The position numbers and the translations under genes are program-made. Shown in pieces: positions 7,672 to 15,392 of a stretch of 39,905 nucleotides of DNA (within the stretch, counting starts at the first letter, position 1; each line of letters begins with the position of its first letter). The stretch is from Microbacterium sp. SZ1 (GTDB lineage: Bacteria > Actinomycetota > Actinomycetes > Actinomycetales > Microbacteriaceae), in NCBI RefSeq assembly GCF_002362255.1, contig NZ_LPVV01000039.1, positions 1-39,905 of the forward strand, given 5' to 3'. A model generated the notes under the pieces. The model saw nothing but the letters and a program-made list of their open reading frames with translations. It did not search any database and was not told where the DNA came from.

Positions 7672-8732
7672 GCGCCCCTCATGCCGGTCTCCGTGCACGG
7701 GTGGTCGTGCCGCGCGAGCACTTCGTCGTCGACGTCGCGCTTCAGGTCGGCGCGGGAGAGACCGTCGCGATCATGGGCCCGAGCGGTGCGGGCAAGTCGA
7801 CGCTGCTGCAGGCGCTCGCGGGGTTCGTCCCGCTCGGCGACGGTGAGATCGAGGTCGGCGGTCGTGTCGTCGATCGAGCGACGCGGCCGCGCGTGCGCAC
7901 CGAGCCCATGCGACGGGGCATCGTGCTGCTCGGTCAGAACCCGCGCCTGTTCCCGCACCTGAGCGCACGCGAGAACGTGGCGTTCGGGCCGCGCGCGGCG
8001 GGCATCTCGGCGGCTGAGGCACGACGGGATGCCGACGACTGGCTGGCCCGCGTCGGACTCCCCGGCGCCGGCGACCGCCGCACTCAGGAGCTCTCGGGCG
8101 GAGAAGCCCAGCGCGTCGCCGTAGCCCGAGCGCTCGCCGCAGCGCCGCGGGTCGTGCTGCTCGATGAGCCGCTCGTGGCGCTCGACCCTGACACGGCGGG
8201 CGACATCAGGCGGATGCTGCGCGAGCAGCTCGCAGATACGACCACCGTCGCGGTGACCCATGACGCCTCAGACGCGGTGGCTCTCGCCGACCGGCTCGTC
8301 GTGATCGAGGCAGGGAGGATGACGCAGCAGGGGGAGGTGCGCGAGGTGCTGGCTGCGCCGGCATCCGCCTTCGTCGCGTCGATCGCCGGCGCGAACCGCA
8401 TCGAGGGGGTCGCGCGGGGCGGTGGCTGGTCGCGCGCCGACGTGCGGCTGGTCGCCGGGGACGCCGCGTCGCAGGCGCTCGCCACCGTCGACGGGGCAGC
8501 GCTGGCCGCCGTCTTCCGGCCGGGCGACGTGCACGTGGTGACGGGGGCCGGTGGCGTGAACTCCTGGCGGGCTGTCGTGACGCGAATCGAACCGACGCTG
8601 GCGGGGGTGCGCGTGCTCACCGACCTCGGCGCGGTCGATCTGTCGCTGCAGGATGCCGGCGCCCTGCGCTCCGGCGACGCGCTGACCCTGCACGTCACCC
8701 CGGAGCACGTGCGGTTCGTCGCGGCATCCTGA
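7668..8732 (+). CDS. modC: Molybdate ABC transporter ATPase ModC
   Basis: 354 aa. Walker A GPSGAGKST at 37-45, signature LSGGEAQRVAVARAL, Walker B VVLLDEPLVALD and the H-loop VAVTHD are intact. After about residue 230 comes a C-terminal TOBE domain (RAVVTRIEPTLAGVRVLTDLG...LTLHVTPEHVRFVAAS) that in ModC binds molybdate and can regulate transport. The start overlaps the modB stop by 4 nt. The last codons (GCGGCATCCTGA) recur at 8862-8873 in the downstream repeat region. Confidence 0.95.
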   Translation: MSAPHAGLRARVVVPREHFVVDVALQVGAGETVAIMGPSGAGKSTLLQALAGFVPLGDGEIEVGGRVVDRATRPRVRTEPMRRGIVLLGQNPRLFPHLSARENVAFGPRAAGISAAEARRDADDWLARVGLPGAGDRRTQELSGGEAQRVAVARALAAAPRVVLLDEPLVALDPDTAGDIRRMLREQLADTTTVAVTHDASDAVALADRLVVIEAGRMTQQGEVREVLAAPASAFVASIAGANRIEGVARGGGWSRADVRLVAGDAASQALATVDGAALAAVFRPGDVHVVTGAGGVNSWRAVVTRIEPTLAGVRVLTDLGAVDLSLQDAGALRSGDALTLHVTPEHVRFVAAS

Positions 8733-8740
8733 CCTCACTC

Positions 8741-8968
8741 CGCCGACCCACCCCCTTGCGTTCGAACCACCCCCTCTGTGGCGGGCGCAGAAGGGGTGGC
8801 TCGCGCAGAGAGGGGTGGCTCGGCGCTGGTCGCGATGCGGACCGCGAAAGGGGTGGCTCGGCGCGGCATCCTGATCCCTCTTCGCCGACCCACCCTCTTT
8901 CGCGCGAGCCACCCCTCTGTGACGGGTGCCGAAAGGGGTGGCTCGCGCAGAAAGGGGTGGGTCGGCGG
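8741..8968. repeat. Two tandem double-arm palindromes, CGAGCCACCCC family
   Basis: Unit 1 (about 8741-8862) and unit 2 (about 8883-8968) each have left arms of the type GCCGACCCACCC / CGAACCACCCC and inverted right arms AAAGGGGTGGCTCGCGC / AAAGGGGTGG(C/G)TCGGCG. This is the longest repeat block of the window and fills the modC-moaA gap. The segment starting at 8862 also copies the 3' end of modC, so unit 2 looks like a partial tandem duplication of the modC end plus unit 1. Confidence 0.85.
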
Positions 8969-9024
8969 AGGGGAAGTGAAGAGGGTGGGGATGCCGGAAC
9001 GGCCCTGGCATCGCCCATGCGGGT

Positions 9025-9030
9025 TAGTGT
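9025..9030 (+). promoter_or_regulatory. -10 box TAGTGT upstream of moaA
   Basis: TAGTGT ends 6 nt before an ATG at 9037, the same distance as at other leaderless genes here. The ATG at 9037 opens an 8-codon frame that ends in a TGA overlapping the moaA ATG at 9060. The moaA leader would be only about 23 nt, too short for a Moco riboswitch. Confidence 0.55.
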
Positions 9031-9036
9031 CGAACC

Positions 9037-9063
9037 ATGGCGGGGAACGGGGCGAGGCGATGA
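9037..9063 (+). CDS. Putative 8-codon leaderless leader ORF (MAGNGARR) coupled to moaA
   Basis: ATG at 9037 at the predicted transcription start, eight codons, stop TGA at 9061-9063 overlapping the moaA start (ATGA). The moaA ATG has only a weak GAGG two nucleotides upstream, so re-initiation from this small frame would explain how moaA is translated. This is inference from spacing alone; no homology can be claimed for eight residues. Confidence 0.4.
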   Translation: MAGNGARR

Positions 9064-10139
9064 CGGCCGTACCCGTCGCGATCGGGCGGCGGGCGACAGC
9101 TCCCGATGCTGCCCTCGCGGCGATGGGCGACCGCCTCGTCGACACCCACGGGCGCGTCCACCGTGACCTGCGCATCTCGCTCACCGACCGCTGCTCGCTG
9201 CGCTGCACCTACTGCATGCCCGAGCAGGGCAACGAGTGGCTCGCGCGCTCCAGCATCCTGTCGACCGACGAGATCGTCGAGGTGGCCGAGGTCGCGGCGA
9301 GCCTCGGCATCCGCACGTTCCGTCTCACCGGCGGCGAGCCGCTGCTGCGCCGCGACATCGTCGACGTGGTGCGGCGGGTCGCCCGGATCGAGGGCGCCGA
9401 GGGACGGGTCGAGGTCGCGATGACGACGAACGGGATCAGCCTCGCCGACAAGCTTCCCGACCTCATCGACGCCGGCCTCACGCGACTCAACATCAGCATC
9501 GACACGATCGACCGACAGAAGTTCGCCGACCTGACCCGCCGCGACCGACTCGACGATGTGCTCGAGGGGATCGCGGCCGCCGCGGCATCCGAGCTCCGTC
9601 CGCTGAAGCTGAACGCTGTCGCGATGCGAGGCGTGAACGACGACGAGCTGGCCGACCTTGTCGCCTTCGCCATGGAGGTCGGCGCCCAGCTGCGCTTCAT
9701 CGAGCAGATGCCCTTAGATGCCGGGCACACCTGGGACCGCACGACGATGGTCACGCGGGAGGAGATCCTCGCGGCGCTCGGCGAACGGTGGCGGCTCGAC
9801 CCCGTGCCCGGCCGCGGCGGCGCGCCCGCCGAGAAGTGGCGCATCGACGGCGGACCTCACGAGGTCGGGGTCATCGCCTCGGTGACCGCCCCGTTCTGCG
9901 GCGCGTGCGACCGGCTGCGCCTCACCGCCGACGGACAGTTCCGCAACTGCCTCTTCTCGAACGCCGAGTACGACCTCACGGCCGTGCTGCGCGACACCGC
10001 GTCAGAGACGGCGGCCGAGCGCGCCGCCTCGATCGAGGCGCTGCTGCGCTCCTGCGTGCACGGCAAGCTGCCCGGGCACGCGATCAACGACCCCTCCTTC
10101 CTCCAGCCCGCTCGCGGCATGAACGCGATCGGCGGCTGA
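9060..10139 (+). CDS. moaA: GTP 3',8-cyclase MoaA (radical SAM)
   Basis: 359 aa. First enzyme of Moco synthesis. The radical-SAM cluster motif is C45-x3-C49-x2-C52 in CSLRCTYC. The second, C-terminal [4Fe-4S] site lies in PFCGACDRLRLTADGQFRNCLF, and the protein ends with the functional Gly-Gly (MNAIGG). FRLTGGEPLLRRD and MTTNGISL are family blocks. ATG 9060 is preferred: the in-frame GTG at 9027 overlaps the predicted -10 box and would lie upstream of the transcript. The gene is separated from the other moa genes and follows modABC. Confidence 0.94.
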   Translation: MTAVPVAIGRRATAPDAALAAMGDRLVDTHGRVHRDLRISLTDRCSLRCTYCMPEQGNEWLARSSILSTDEIVEVAEVAASLGIRTFRLTGGEPLLRRDIVDVVRRVARIEGAEGRVEVAMTTNGISLADKLPDLIDAGLTRLNISIDTIDRQKFADLTRRDRLDDVLEGIAAAAASELRPLKLNAVAMRGVNDDELADLVAFAMEVGAQLRFIEQMPLDAGHTWDRTTMVTREEILAALGERWRLDPVPGRGGAPAEKWRIDGGPHEVGVIASVTAPFCGACDRLRLTADGQFRNCLFSNAEYDLTAVLRDTASETAAERAASIEALLRSCVHGKLPGHAINDPSFLQPARGMNAIGG

Positions 10140-10188
10140 CCCGCCCCGGCGGCTTGCGACACCCGTCGAGTCCTGGGAGCATCGCCTG

Positions 10189-10452
10189 GTGACGACTGCC
10201 GCCCCAGACACCGAGAGCGTCGTCGATGTGGACGAGCTCGCGGGCCTCGACCGCGGGCGGCAGCGCTGCGAATGCGACCACGGCGACGACAGCGGCTATG
10301 CGCCGTGCGGGCGCCGAGCCAAGTGGCGCGTGTCGATCGACTGCCTCTGCGGAGAAGGGCATCCGCGGCAGGTCGAGATCCTCTGCTCCCGGTGTCTGCG
10401 CACGCTGCGTCAGTCGCACGGCGAAGAGGCGATCACCGCTCGTCGGCTCTGA
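10189..10452 (+). CDS. Small Cys-rich protein of unknown function
   Basis: 87 aa, GTG start with GGGAG about 8 nt upstream. The N-terminal 25 residues are acidic and variable-looking. The core has seven cysteines: C-x-C-D-H, APC, DCLC-x-EGH and CSRC, plus His residues, suggesting one or two zinc (or Fe-S) sites. I do not recognise a family. It lies 49 nt after moaA on the same strand and may share its transcript, but a Moco role is not shown by anything in the sequence. It ends 9 nt from the convergent kinase gene. Confidence 0.7.
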   Translation: MTTAAPDTESVVDVDELAGLDRGRQRCECDHGDDSGYAPCGRRAKWRVSIDCLCGEGHPRQVEILCSRCLRTLRQSHGEEAITARRL

Positions 10453-10461
10453 TACCGGCTC

Positions 10462-11436
10462 TCACCGCATGACGGAGGTGCGCGCGGCGAGCGCCGACGC
10501 CGCCTCCCAGTCGGGCTGCGCGCCCACCCCGCCGCTGCCGCGGGTCGACGCCGTGCCGCACGCCACCGCGAGGCGCAGCGCGTCCTCGACCGGCATCCCG
10601 TGCAGCATCCCCGCGATGAACCCGGCGGCGAGGGTGTCGCCGGCGCCGACCGTATCGGCCAGTTCACCGTCGACGGAGGGTACGCCGACGCGTACGCGCT
10701 CGACCCGGCCGCTCGATAGGCGGGCCGCATATGCTCCGTCCGCGCCGAGCTTCGCCACCACGACGGCATCCTGGGGCATGATCCCGAGCAGTTTCCCGAC
10801 GGCATCGTCGATCCCGTCGGTATTCGTGATCCCCGTCAGCTCCCCCTCGTTGCCGAAGAAGACGTCGACGTGCGGCAGAAGCGTCAGGATGCCGGAATCC
10901 CACCGCTCGGCCGGGTCGAAGTTGCCGTCGAGCGAGGTCCGTACTCCGGCAGCGCGCGCGGCGGCGAACAATGCACGGGCGTCCGGCTGCAGTGCGTGCT
11001 GCAGGAAGTAGCTGCCGATGTGCAGGTGTGCGGCATCCGCCAGGTCACCCGGCGTGACGTCGGCGGCGCGCACCGTGCCGATCGAGCCCATGGAGGTGAG
11101 GATCGCGCGGTCGCCGTCCGGGCGCGTGAGGTGGGTGGACGCTCCGGTGGGCAGTGAGTCGTCGATGCGCACGCCTGTCGTGTCGACGCCGCGTCGCCGC
11201 AGCTCCTCGTCGAGGTAGCGACCGAACGTGTCATCGCCGCGAACACTGATCAGGCGCGTGTCGATGCCGAGGGCTGCGGCGCCGCACGCGGTGATCGCCG
11301 ACGAGCTGCCCATCGTGAGCGTCGTCCGCGGCACGATCTGCTCGTGCTGCCCGAAGCGGATCTCGCGGTCGACGTCGATGATGAGGTCGACGCACAGCTC
11401 GCCCACCACGAGCAGACGGCCGGATGCTGCATCCAT
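10462..11436 (-). CDS. PfkB-family carbohydrate/nucleoside kinase
   Basis: 324 aa ribokinase-fold kinase. N-terminal VVGELCVDLIIDVD, the central GSSSAITACGAAALG that shapes the substrate pocket, and the C-terminal ATP/anion-hole motif DTVGAGDTLAAGFIAGML with the catalytic Asp are present. The exact sugar cannot be told. The ATG at 11436 is chosen because GGAGAAAG lies 8 nt upstream; a frame extends nine codons further but without a site. It lies 94 nt downstream of the M20 gene on the same strand with a palindrome in between. Confidence 0.86.
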   Translation of the reverse strand: MDAASGRLLVVGELCVDLIIDVDREIRFGQHEQIVPRTTLTMGSSSAITACGAAALGIDTRLISVRGDDTFGRYLDEELRRRGVDTTGVRIDDSLPTGASTHLTRPDGDRAILTSMGSIGTVRAADVTPGDLADAAHLHIGSYFLQHALQPDARALFAAARAAGVRTSLDGNFDPAERWDSGILTLLPHVDVFFGNEGELTGITNTDGIDDAVGKLLGIMPQDAVVVAKLGADGAYAARLSSGRVERVRVGVPSVDGELADTVGAGDTLAAGFIAGMLHGMPVEDALRLAVACGTASTRGSGGVGAQPDWEAASALAARTSVMR

Positions 11437-11460
11437 TCGCTTTCTCCTTCGCCCGCCGCG

Positions 11461-11521
11461 CACCTTCTGCGGCCATCGCGGCCGCTCCTGGCCGCAGATC
11501 CTGCTCCTGGCCGCAGAAGTG
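11461..11521. repeat. Palindromic element, CTTCTGCGG family
   Basis: CACCTTCTGCGGCCA (11461-11475) faces TGGCCGCAGAAGTG (11508-11521), with an internal extra right-type arm TGGCCGCAGATC (about 11489-11500). It lies between the M20 gene and the kinase gene, both leftward. A relative is at 31417-31479. Confidence 0.75.
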
Positions 11522-11530
11522 ACCCGGCCG

Positions 11531-12745
11531 TCAGCCCAGGAACTCCCGGGCGGCGGCGCTCAGCGCCGTCACGCCGACCTCGATCGTCGGGTGGATCTCG
11601 GGCGCGAAGAACGGCGAGTGGTTCGTGGGGATGTCCTTGTCGAGGGTGCCCGCAGCCATCGCCGTCTGGAACTTCACCGGGTCGACGCCGCCCCAGAACC
11701 AGAACACGAGCGGAGCGCCCGAGTCGCGGGCGAACCACGACACATCCTCGCTGCCGGTGAACATGCCGGGGTCGATGACGGCGGCCTCGCCGAGCGCCTT
11801 CTGCAGCGCAGAGGTCACGCGCGCGGTCGCTTCAGCGTCGTTGATGGTCGGCGGCAGGGTGTGGTCGGTGCGGATCTCCGGCTCGCGCTCGGCTCCGGAT
11901 GCCGCGGCCTCGGCGCGCACGATGCGCTCGACGCTCGCGAGCACCTTGTCGCGCATCTCGTCGGTGGGGTAGCGCAGGCTCAGCTCGAGCTTCGCCTCGG
12001 CAGGGATGATGTTGTTCTTGAGTCCGGCGTGGATCGATCCGACCGTCACCACGGCGACGTCGCGCGGGTCGACCTCGCGCGATGCGATCGTCTGCAGGCG
12101 CATGACCGTCGCCGCCGCCATGACGACGGGGTCGATGGTCGAGTGGGGGCGCGAGCCGTGCCCGCCCCGCCCGTGCAGGGTGACGGTGAGCCCGTCGGAT
12201 GCGGCCATCTGCGTGCCGGGTCGCACGCCGATCGTGCCGGCGGGCAGCGGCGTGACGTGCTGGCCGAGCACCACGTCGGGCCGGGGGAGACGGTCGAGGA
12301 TGCCGTCGTCGAGCATCGCCCGCGCACCGGCGCCGTACTCCTCGGCGGGCTGGATGATCACGACGAGCGTGCCGGACCAGTCGGCGCGGTCGGCGACGAG
12401 GCGCTCGACGGCGCCGATCATGGCGGTCACGTGCATGTCGTGGCCGCACGCGTGCATGACGGGCACGGTGTTGCCGGCCGGGTCGATGCCGGTCGCGGTG
12501 CTGGCGTAGGCGAGCCCGGTCTCCTCGCCGACGGGCAGGGCGTCCATGTCGGCCCGCACCCAGACGACGGGGCCGTCGCCGTTCTCGAGCACGCCGATCA
12601 CACCGGTGACGCCCACGCCCTCCTGCACGTCGAGTCCCAGATCGCGGAGGTGCGCGGCGGCGATGCCGGCGGTGCGGGTCTCCTGGAACGAGAGCTCGGG
12701 ATGCTGGTGCAGGTCGATGTAGAGCGCTTCGAGGTCGATCGTCAT
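11531..12745 (-). CDS. M20-family amidohydrolase/aminoacylase
   Basis: 404 aa. DLHQHPELSFQETRT near the N-terminus and ACGHDMHVTAMIG near residue 100 give the metal ligands of the M20D (IAA-amino-acid hydrolase/hippurate hydrolase) group. The dimerisation insert starts at about 190 (HGRGGHGSRPHSTIDPV) and the C-terminal FTGSEDVSWFARDSGAPLVFWFWGG carries the last metal ligands. The family removes acyl groups from amino acids or related amides in the cytoplasm; no signal peptide is seen. The start is leaderless (-10 at 12753). The substrate is unknown. Confidence 0.9.
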   Translation of the reverse strand: MTIDLEALYIDLHQHPELSFQETRTAGIAAAHLRDLGLDVQEGVGVTGVIGVLENGDGPVVWVRADMDALPVGEETGLAYASTATGIDPAGNTVPVMHACGHDMHVTAMIGAVERLVADRADWSGTLVVIIQPAEEYGAGARAMLDDGILDRLPRPDVVLGQHVTPLPAGTIGVRPGTQMAASDGLTVTLHGRGGHGSRPHSTIDPVVMAAATVMRLQTIASREVDPRDVAVVTVGSIHAGLKNNIIPAEAKLELSLRYPTDEMRDKVLASVERIVRAEAAASGAEREPEIRTDHTLPPTINDAEATARVTSALQKALGEAAVIDPGMFTGSEDVSWFARDSGAPLVFWFWGGVDPVKFQTAMAAGTLDKDIPTNHSPFFAPEIHPTIEVGVTALSAAAREFLG

Positions 12746-12752
12746 GGCCCCG

Positions 12753-12758
12753 AGCCTA
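12753..12758 (-). promoter_or_regulatory. -10 box TAGGCT, leaderless promoter of the M20 gene
   Basis: On the minus strand TAGGCT ends 7 nt before the ATG at 12745. There is no recognisable ribosome binding site, so the message is probably leaderless. Confidence 0.55.
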
Positions 12759-12807
12759 CTCGCGGCCGCCCTGCGGCATCCCCTGCCTCTCTCCGCCCAA
12801 CCACTTC

Positions 12808-12891
12808 CGCCGACGCCCCTGCTGGTTGCCCACGCCCCTGCTGGTTCTGGTGACTCAGCAGGGGCGTCGACGCTCAGCAGGGGCGTCGGCG
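12808..12891. repeat. Double-arm palindromic element, GACGCCCCTGCTG family
   Basis: The outer stem is a perfect 17-bp inverted repeat: CGCCGACGCCCCTGCTG (12808-12824) with its complement at 12875-12891. The inner arms are CACGCCCCTGCTG (12831-12843) and CAGCAGGGGCGT (from 12856). It lies between the TetR gene and the M20 gene, which are both leftward. A second copy is at 21656-21736. Confidence 0.9.
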
Positions 12892-12920
12892 AACGGAGAC
12901 GCGTGCGGGGGGCGCGGCGC

Positions 12921-13565
12921 TCAGTGCCGGTACGACGCGAGGGAGGGGCCGGGGTGGAGCACCCCGTTCACGATCGCCCGGATCGCGAACTCGCTCGCCT
13001 CTCCGAGGTCGAACACGTCGCGGTGCAGCAGCCACTGCAGCTGCAGTCCGTCCATGACGGCGAGGATGCTGGCGGCCGCCGTCGCGATCGTGTCCGGCTC
13101 GGTCACGCCCTCCTGGGCGCACAGTTCGCGGAAGGCCTCGGTCACCTCGCGGCGCAGCGTCGTATAGCGCTCCTCGAAGTATTCGCGCCCCGGGTGGTTG
13201 TCGGTGACCGACTCCGACGACAGCACGGTGTACGCCTGCACGATGCCCGGGCGCAGCTCGTTCGCGATGGCCGTCCGCACGAGGTGCAGGAAGAGCTCGG
13301 GTCCGCCGGGGATGTGCTTCTCGGCGAGGTCCTGCACGTCGGCCTGGTCGCGGTACGCGAGCACCTCGAGCAGCAGCTTCTGCTTCGACCCGAAGTGGTG
13401 CAGCACTCCGGCGTGCGTGATCCCGACCTGCTCGGCGACATCGGCGAGGGTGCCGTTCGTGGAGCCCTTGTTGCCGAAGATCTCCACGGCGGCCTTGAGG
13501 ATCTGCTCGCGCTTCTCACGCGTGGCAGGGCGCACGGGCGCCTTCCCAGCGGCATCCTTTGGCAT
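12921..13565 (-). CDS. TetR-family regulator of the adjacent oligosaccharide/peptide importer
   Basis: 214 aa. The DNA-binding domain spans about residues 16-62, with the helix-turn-helix in TLADVAEQVGITHAGVLHHFGSKQKLL. The larger C-terminal domain binds an unknown ligand. It is divergent from the substrate-binding protein gene, and the 150 bp between them hold two related operator-like sites, so it most likely represses the importer-GH3 operon and itself. If the operon takes up beta-glucosides, a sugar ligand would be expected, which is unusual for TetR proteins; this is inference. Confidence 0.85.
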   Translation of the reverse strand: MPKDAAGKAPVRPATREKREQILKAAVEIFGNKGSTNGTLADVAEQVGITHAGVLHHFGSKQKLLLEVLAYRDQADVQDLAEKHIPGGPELFLHLVRTAIANELRPGIVQAYTVLSSESVTDNHPGREYFEERYTTLRREVTEAFRELCAQEGVTEPDTIATAAASILAVMDGLQLQWLLHRDVFDLGEASEFAIRAIVNGVLHPGPSLASYRH

Positions 13566-13605
13566 GGCTCCTCCTCTCGTGGATGACCCTACTTGCCAAC
13601 CTTAC

Positions 13606-13651
13606 TTACTAACGAGTAACCTCGCACCAGCTTACTTTCTCGCCAGTAAGC
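13606..13651. promoter_or_regulatory. Pair of TetR operator-like sites
   Basis: Site 1 is TTACTAACGAGTAA (13606-13619). Site 2, read on the minus strand over 13636-13649, is TTACTGGCGAGAAA, and is embedded in a longer palindrome GCTTACT-8nt-AGTAAGC (13630-13651). Both fit TTACTNNCGAGNAA and are oppositely oriented. The region is AT-rich compared with its surroundings and separates the TetR gene from the importer operon, so it probably overlaps both promoters. Confidence 0.65.
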
Positions 13652-13661
13652 AAATCAGGGA

Positions 13662-13679
13662 CGGATGCCCGAGCATCCG
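13662..13679 (+). other. Perfect hairpin in the 5' leader of the SBP gene
   Basis: CGGATGC (13662-13668), loop CCGA, GCATCCG (13673-13679). It lies 39 nt before the ATG of the substrate-binding protein gene. It is built from the window-wide GGATGC word; an effect on mRNA stability is possible but not shown. Confidence 0.5.
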
Positions 13680-13717
13680 CCGCCCACAGCACAACGATCC
13701 GTGCCCAAGGAGAAGCA

Positions 13718-15382
13718 ATGAAGCTCAGAAAGTCCCTCATCGCCGCGCTCGCGGTCGGCGCCCTCGGCGCCACGGTCCTCGCAGGATGCTCGTCGGACGG
13801 CGGTTCCGGCGACAGCTCCGGAGGCGGCGCCGCGCTCACGATCGCGAAGCCCGACGGGGCGATCACGACCGAGTCGAACAATCCGTTCGTCGGCGACTCG
13901 TCCGCATCGAAGTACGGCTACGGCAAGGTGATCTTCGAGACCCTCGGCCTCGTCAACCAGACCGGCGACCGGGAGACCACGCCGTGGCTCGCCGAGAGCA
14001 TCGAGTGGAACGACGACTACACCGCCGTGACCGTCGTCCCGCGCAAGGACGTCACCTGGAGCGACGGCGAGCCCTTCACCGCCGACGACATCGTCTACAC
14101 GTACGAACTCGTCTCGACCCCCGCGCTCGACACGGCCGGTCTGAAGTTCGAGGGTGCCACCGTCGAGGGCGACGCTGTGACCCTGACCTTCGGAGAGTCC
14201 AAGTTCGTCAACCAGTCCCGCGTGCTGCACGTGCCGATCGTGCCGAAGCACATCTGGGAGAACCTCGACGATCCGGCCACCGACCCCGTGAAGGGCGACG
14301 ACCTCGTCGGCACCGGACCCTACGCGCTGTCGAACTGGTCGACCGAGTCGGTCACGCTCGAAGCCCGCGACGACTACTGGGGCGGCGACCTCGCCGTACC
14401 CGAACTGCACTACGTCTCGTACGGCGACAACACCGCTCTCACCACGGCCCTCTCGCAGGGCGAGGCCGACTGGGCGCAGGCGTTCATCCCGCAGATCCAG
14501 GAGCAGTTCCTGGACTCCGACCCCGAGCACAACAAGTTCTGGGCGGCCCCGACGACCGGCTCCGCGACCCTGTTCATGAACCTGCAGGAGAAGCCGTTCG
14601 ACGACGTCGTGTTCCGCCAGGCGCTCGCCTGGGTCATCGACCGCGACGCCTACGTCGACATCGCCCGCGAGGGCGCGAGCGAGCCCGTCTGGTCGGTCAC
14701 CGGTCTCTCGTCGATCCTCGAGGACGAGATCCAGCCCGAGTTCCAGGGGCAGGACTACTCGGTGGATGCCGAGAAGGCCCGCGACCTGCTCGAGTCCGCC
14801 GGCTACACGTGGAAGGACGACGCGCTGCTCGACCCCGACGGCACCCCCGTGTCGTTCACCCTCTCCGTGCCCTCGGGCTGGAGCGACTGGAACACCGCCC
14901 AGGAGCTCATCGCCGAAGACGTCAAGGAGGGCATCGGCGCCGAGGTCAAGATCGACATGCCCGACTGGGGCGGCTGGGCCGACCCCCGCGACAACGGCAC
15001 GTTCTCGGCGATCATCCACTGGCTGGAGGACAGCGGCACGGCCTACGGTCTCTACACCTCGACGATGGATCCACGCTGGATCTCGCCCGAGGGCGTCGCC
15101 GGGTTCAATTTCGGCCGCTTCGACGACCCCGCGGCGACCGCGGCGCTGAACGCCTACGCGAACGCCGCGTCGGATGACGAGCGCACCGCCGCCCTCGACA
15201 CCATGCAGACGATCTTCGTCGACCAGGTGCCGGCGATCCCGCTCGGCGCGCACCCGCTGCTCGGTGAGTTCAACACGCGCAACTACGTCGGATGGCCGTC
15301 GGAGGAGGACCCGTACGCCTCGGCCGACCCGACGCAGCAGAACATCGTGCTGATCCTCACGAAGCTGAAGCCCGCCGAGTAA
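13718..15382 (+). CDS. ABC transporter family-5 substrate-binding lipoprotein
   Basis: 554 aa with AAGGAG upstream. The signal peptide ends in LAGC (Cys24), giving a lipid-anchored extracellular protein. It belongs to the SBP_bac_5 family (DppA/OppA-like): TPWLAESIEWNDDYTAVTVV, WSDGEPFTADDIVYTYE, GTGPYALSNWSTESVTLEARDDYWGG and the C-terminal VDQVPAIPLGAHPLLGEFNTRN are typical. Such proteins bind peptides or, in several bacteria, beta-linked oligosaccharides. The GH3 glucosidase at the end of the operon favours a beta-gluco-oligosaccharide. It is followed by a palindromic repeat and then the ATPase and permease genes. Confidence 0.92.
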   Translation: MKLRKSLIAALAVGALGATVLAGCSSDGGSGDSSGGGAALTIAKPDGAITTESNNPFVGDSSASKYGYGKVIFETLGLVNQTGDRETTPWLAESIEWNDDYTAVTVVPRKDVTWSDGEPFTADDIVYTYELVSTPALDTAGLKFEGATVEGDAVTLTFGESKFVNQSRVLHVPIVPKHIWENLDDPATDPVKGDDLVGTGPYALSNWSTESVTLEARDDYWGGDLAVPELHYVSYGDNTALTTALSQGEADWAQAFIPQIQEQFLDSDPEHNKFWAAPTTGSATLFMNLQEKPFDDVVFRQALAWVIDRDAYVDIAREGASEPVWSVTGLSSILEDEIQPEFQGQDYSVDAEKARDLLESAGYTWKDDALLDPDGTPVSFTLSVPSGWSDWNTAQELIAEDVKEGIGAEVKIDMPDWGGWADPRDNGTFSAIIHWLEDSGTAYGLYTSTMDPRWISPEGVAGFNFGRFDDPAATAALNAYANAASDDERTAALDTMQTIFVDQVPAIPLGAHPLLGEFNTRNYVGWPSEEDPYASADPTQQNIVLILTKLKPAE

Positions 15383-15392
15383 GACGCCACAT

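Noticed and set aside
9027..9059. GTG at 9027 as moaA start
   Set aside because: It overlaps the predicted -10 box TAGTGT and would lie upstream of the expected transcript start; the conserved part of MoaA begins well after ATG 9060.
8733..9059. Moco riboswitch upstream of moaA
   Set aside because: The predicted leader is about 23 nt, and the region before it is palindromic repeats shared with other loci.
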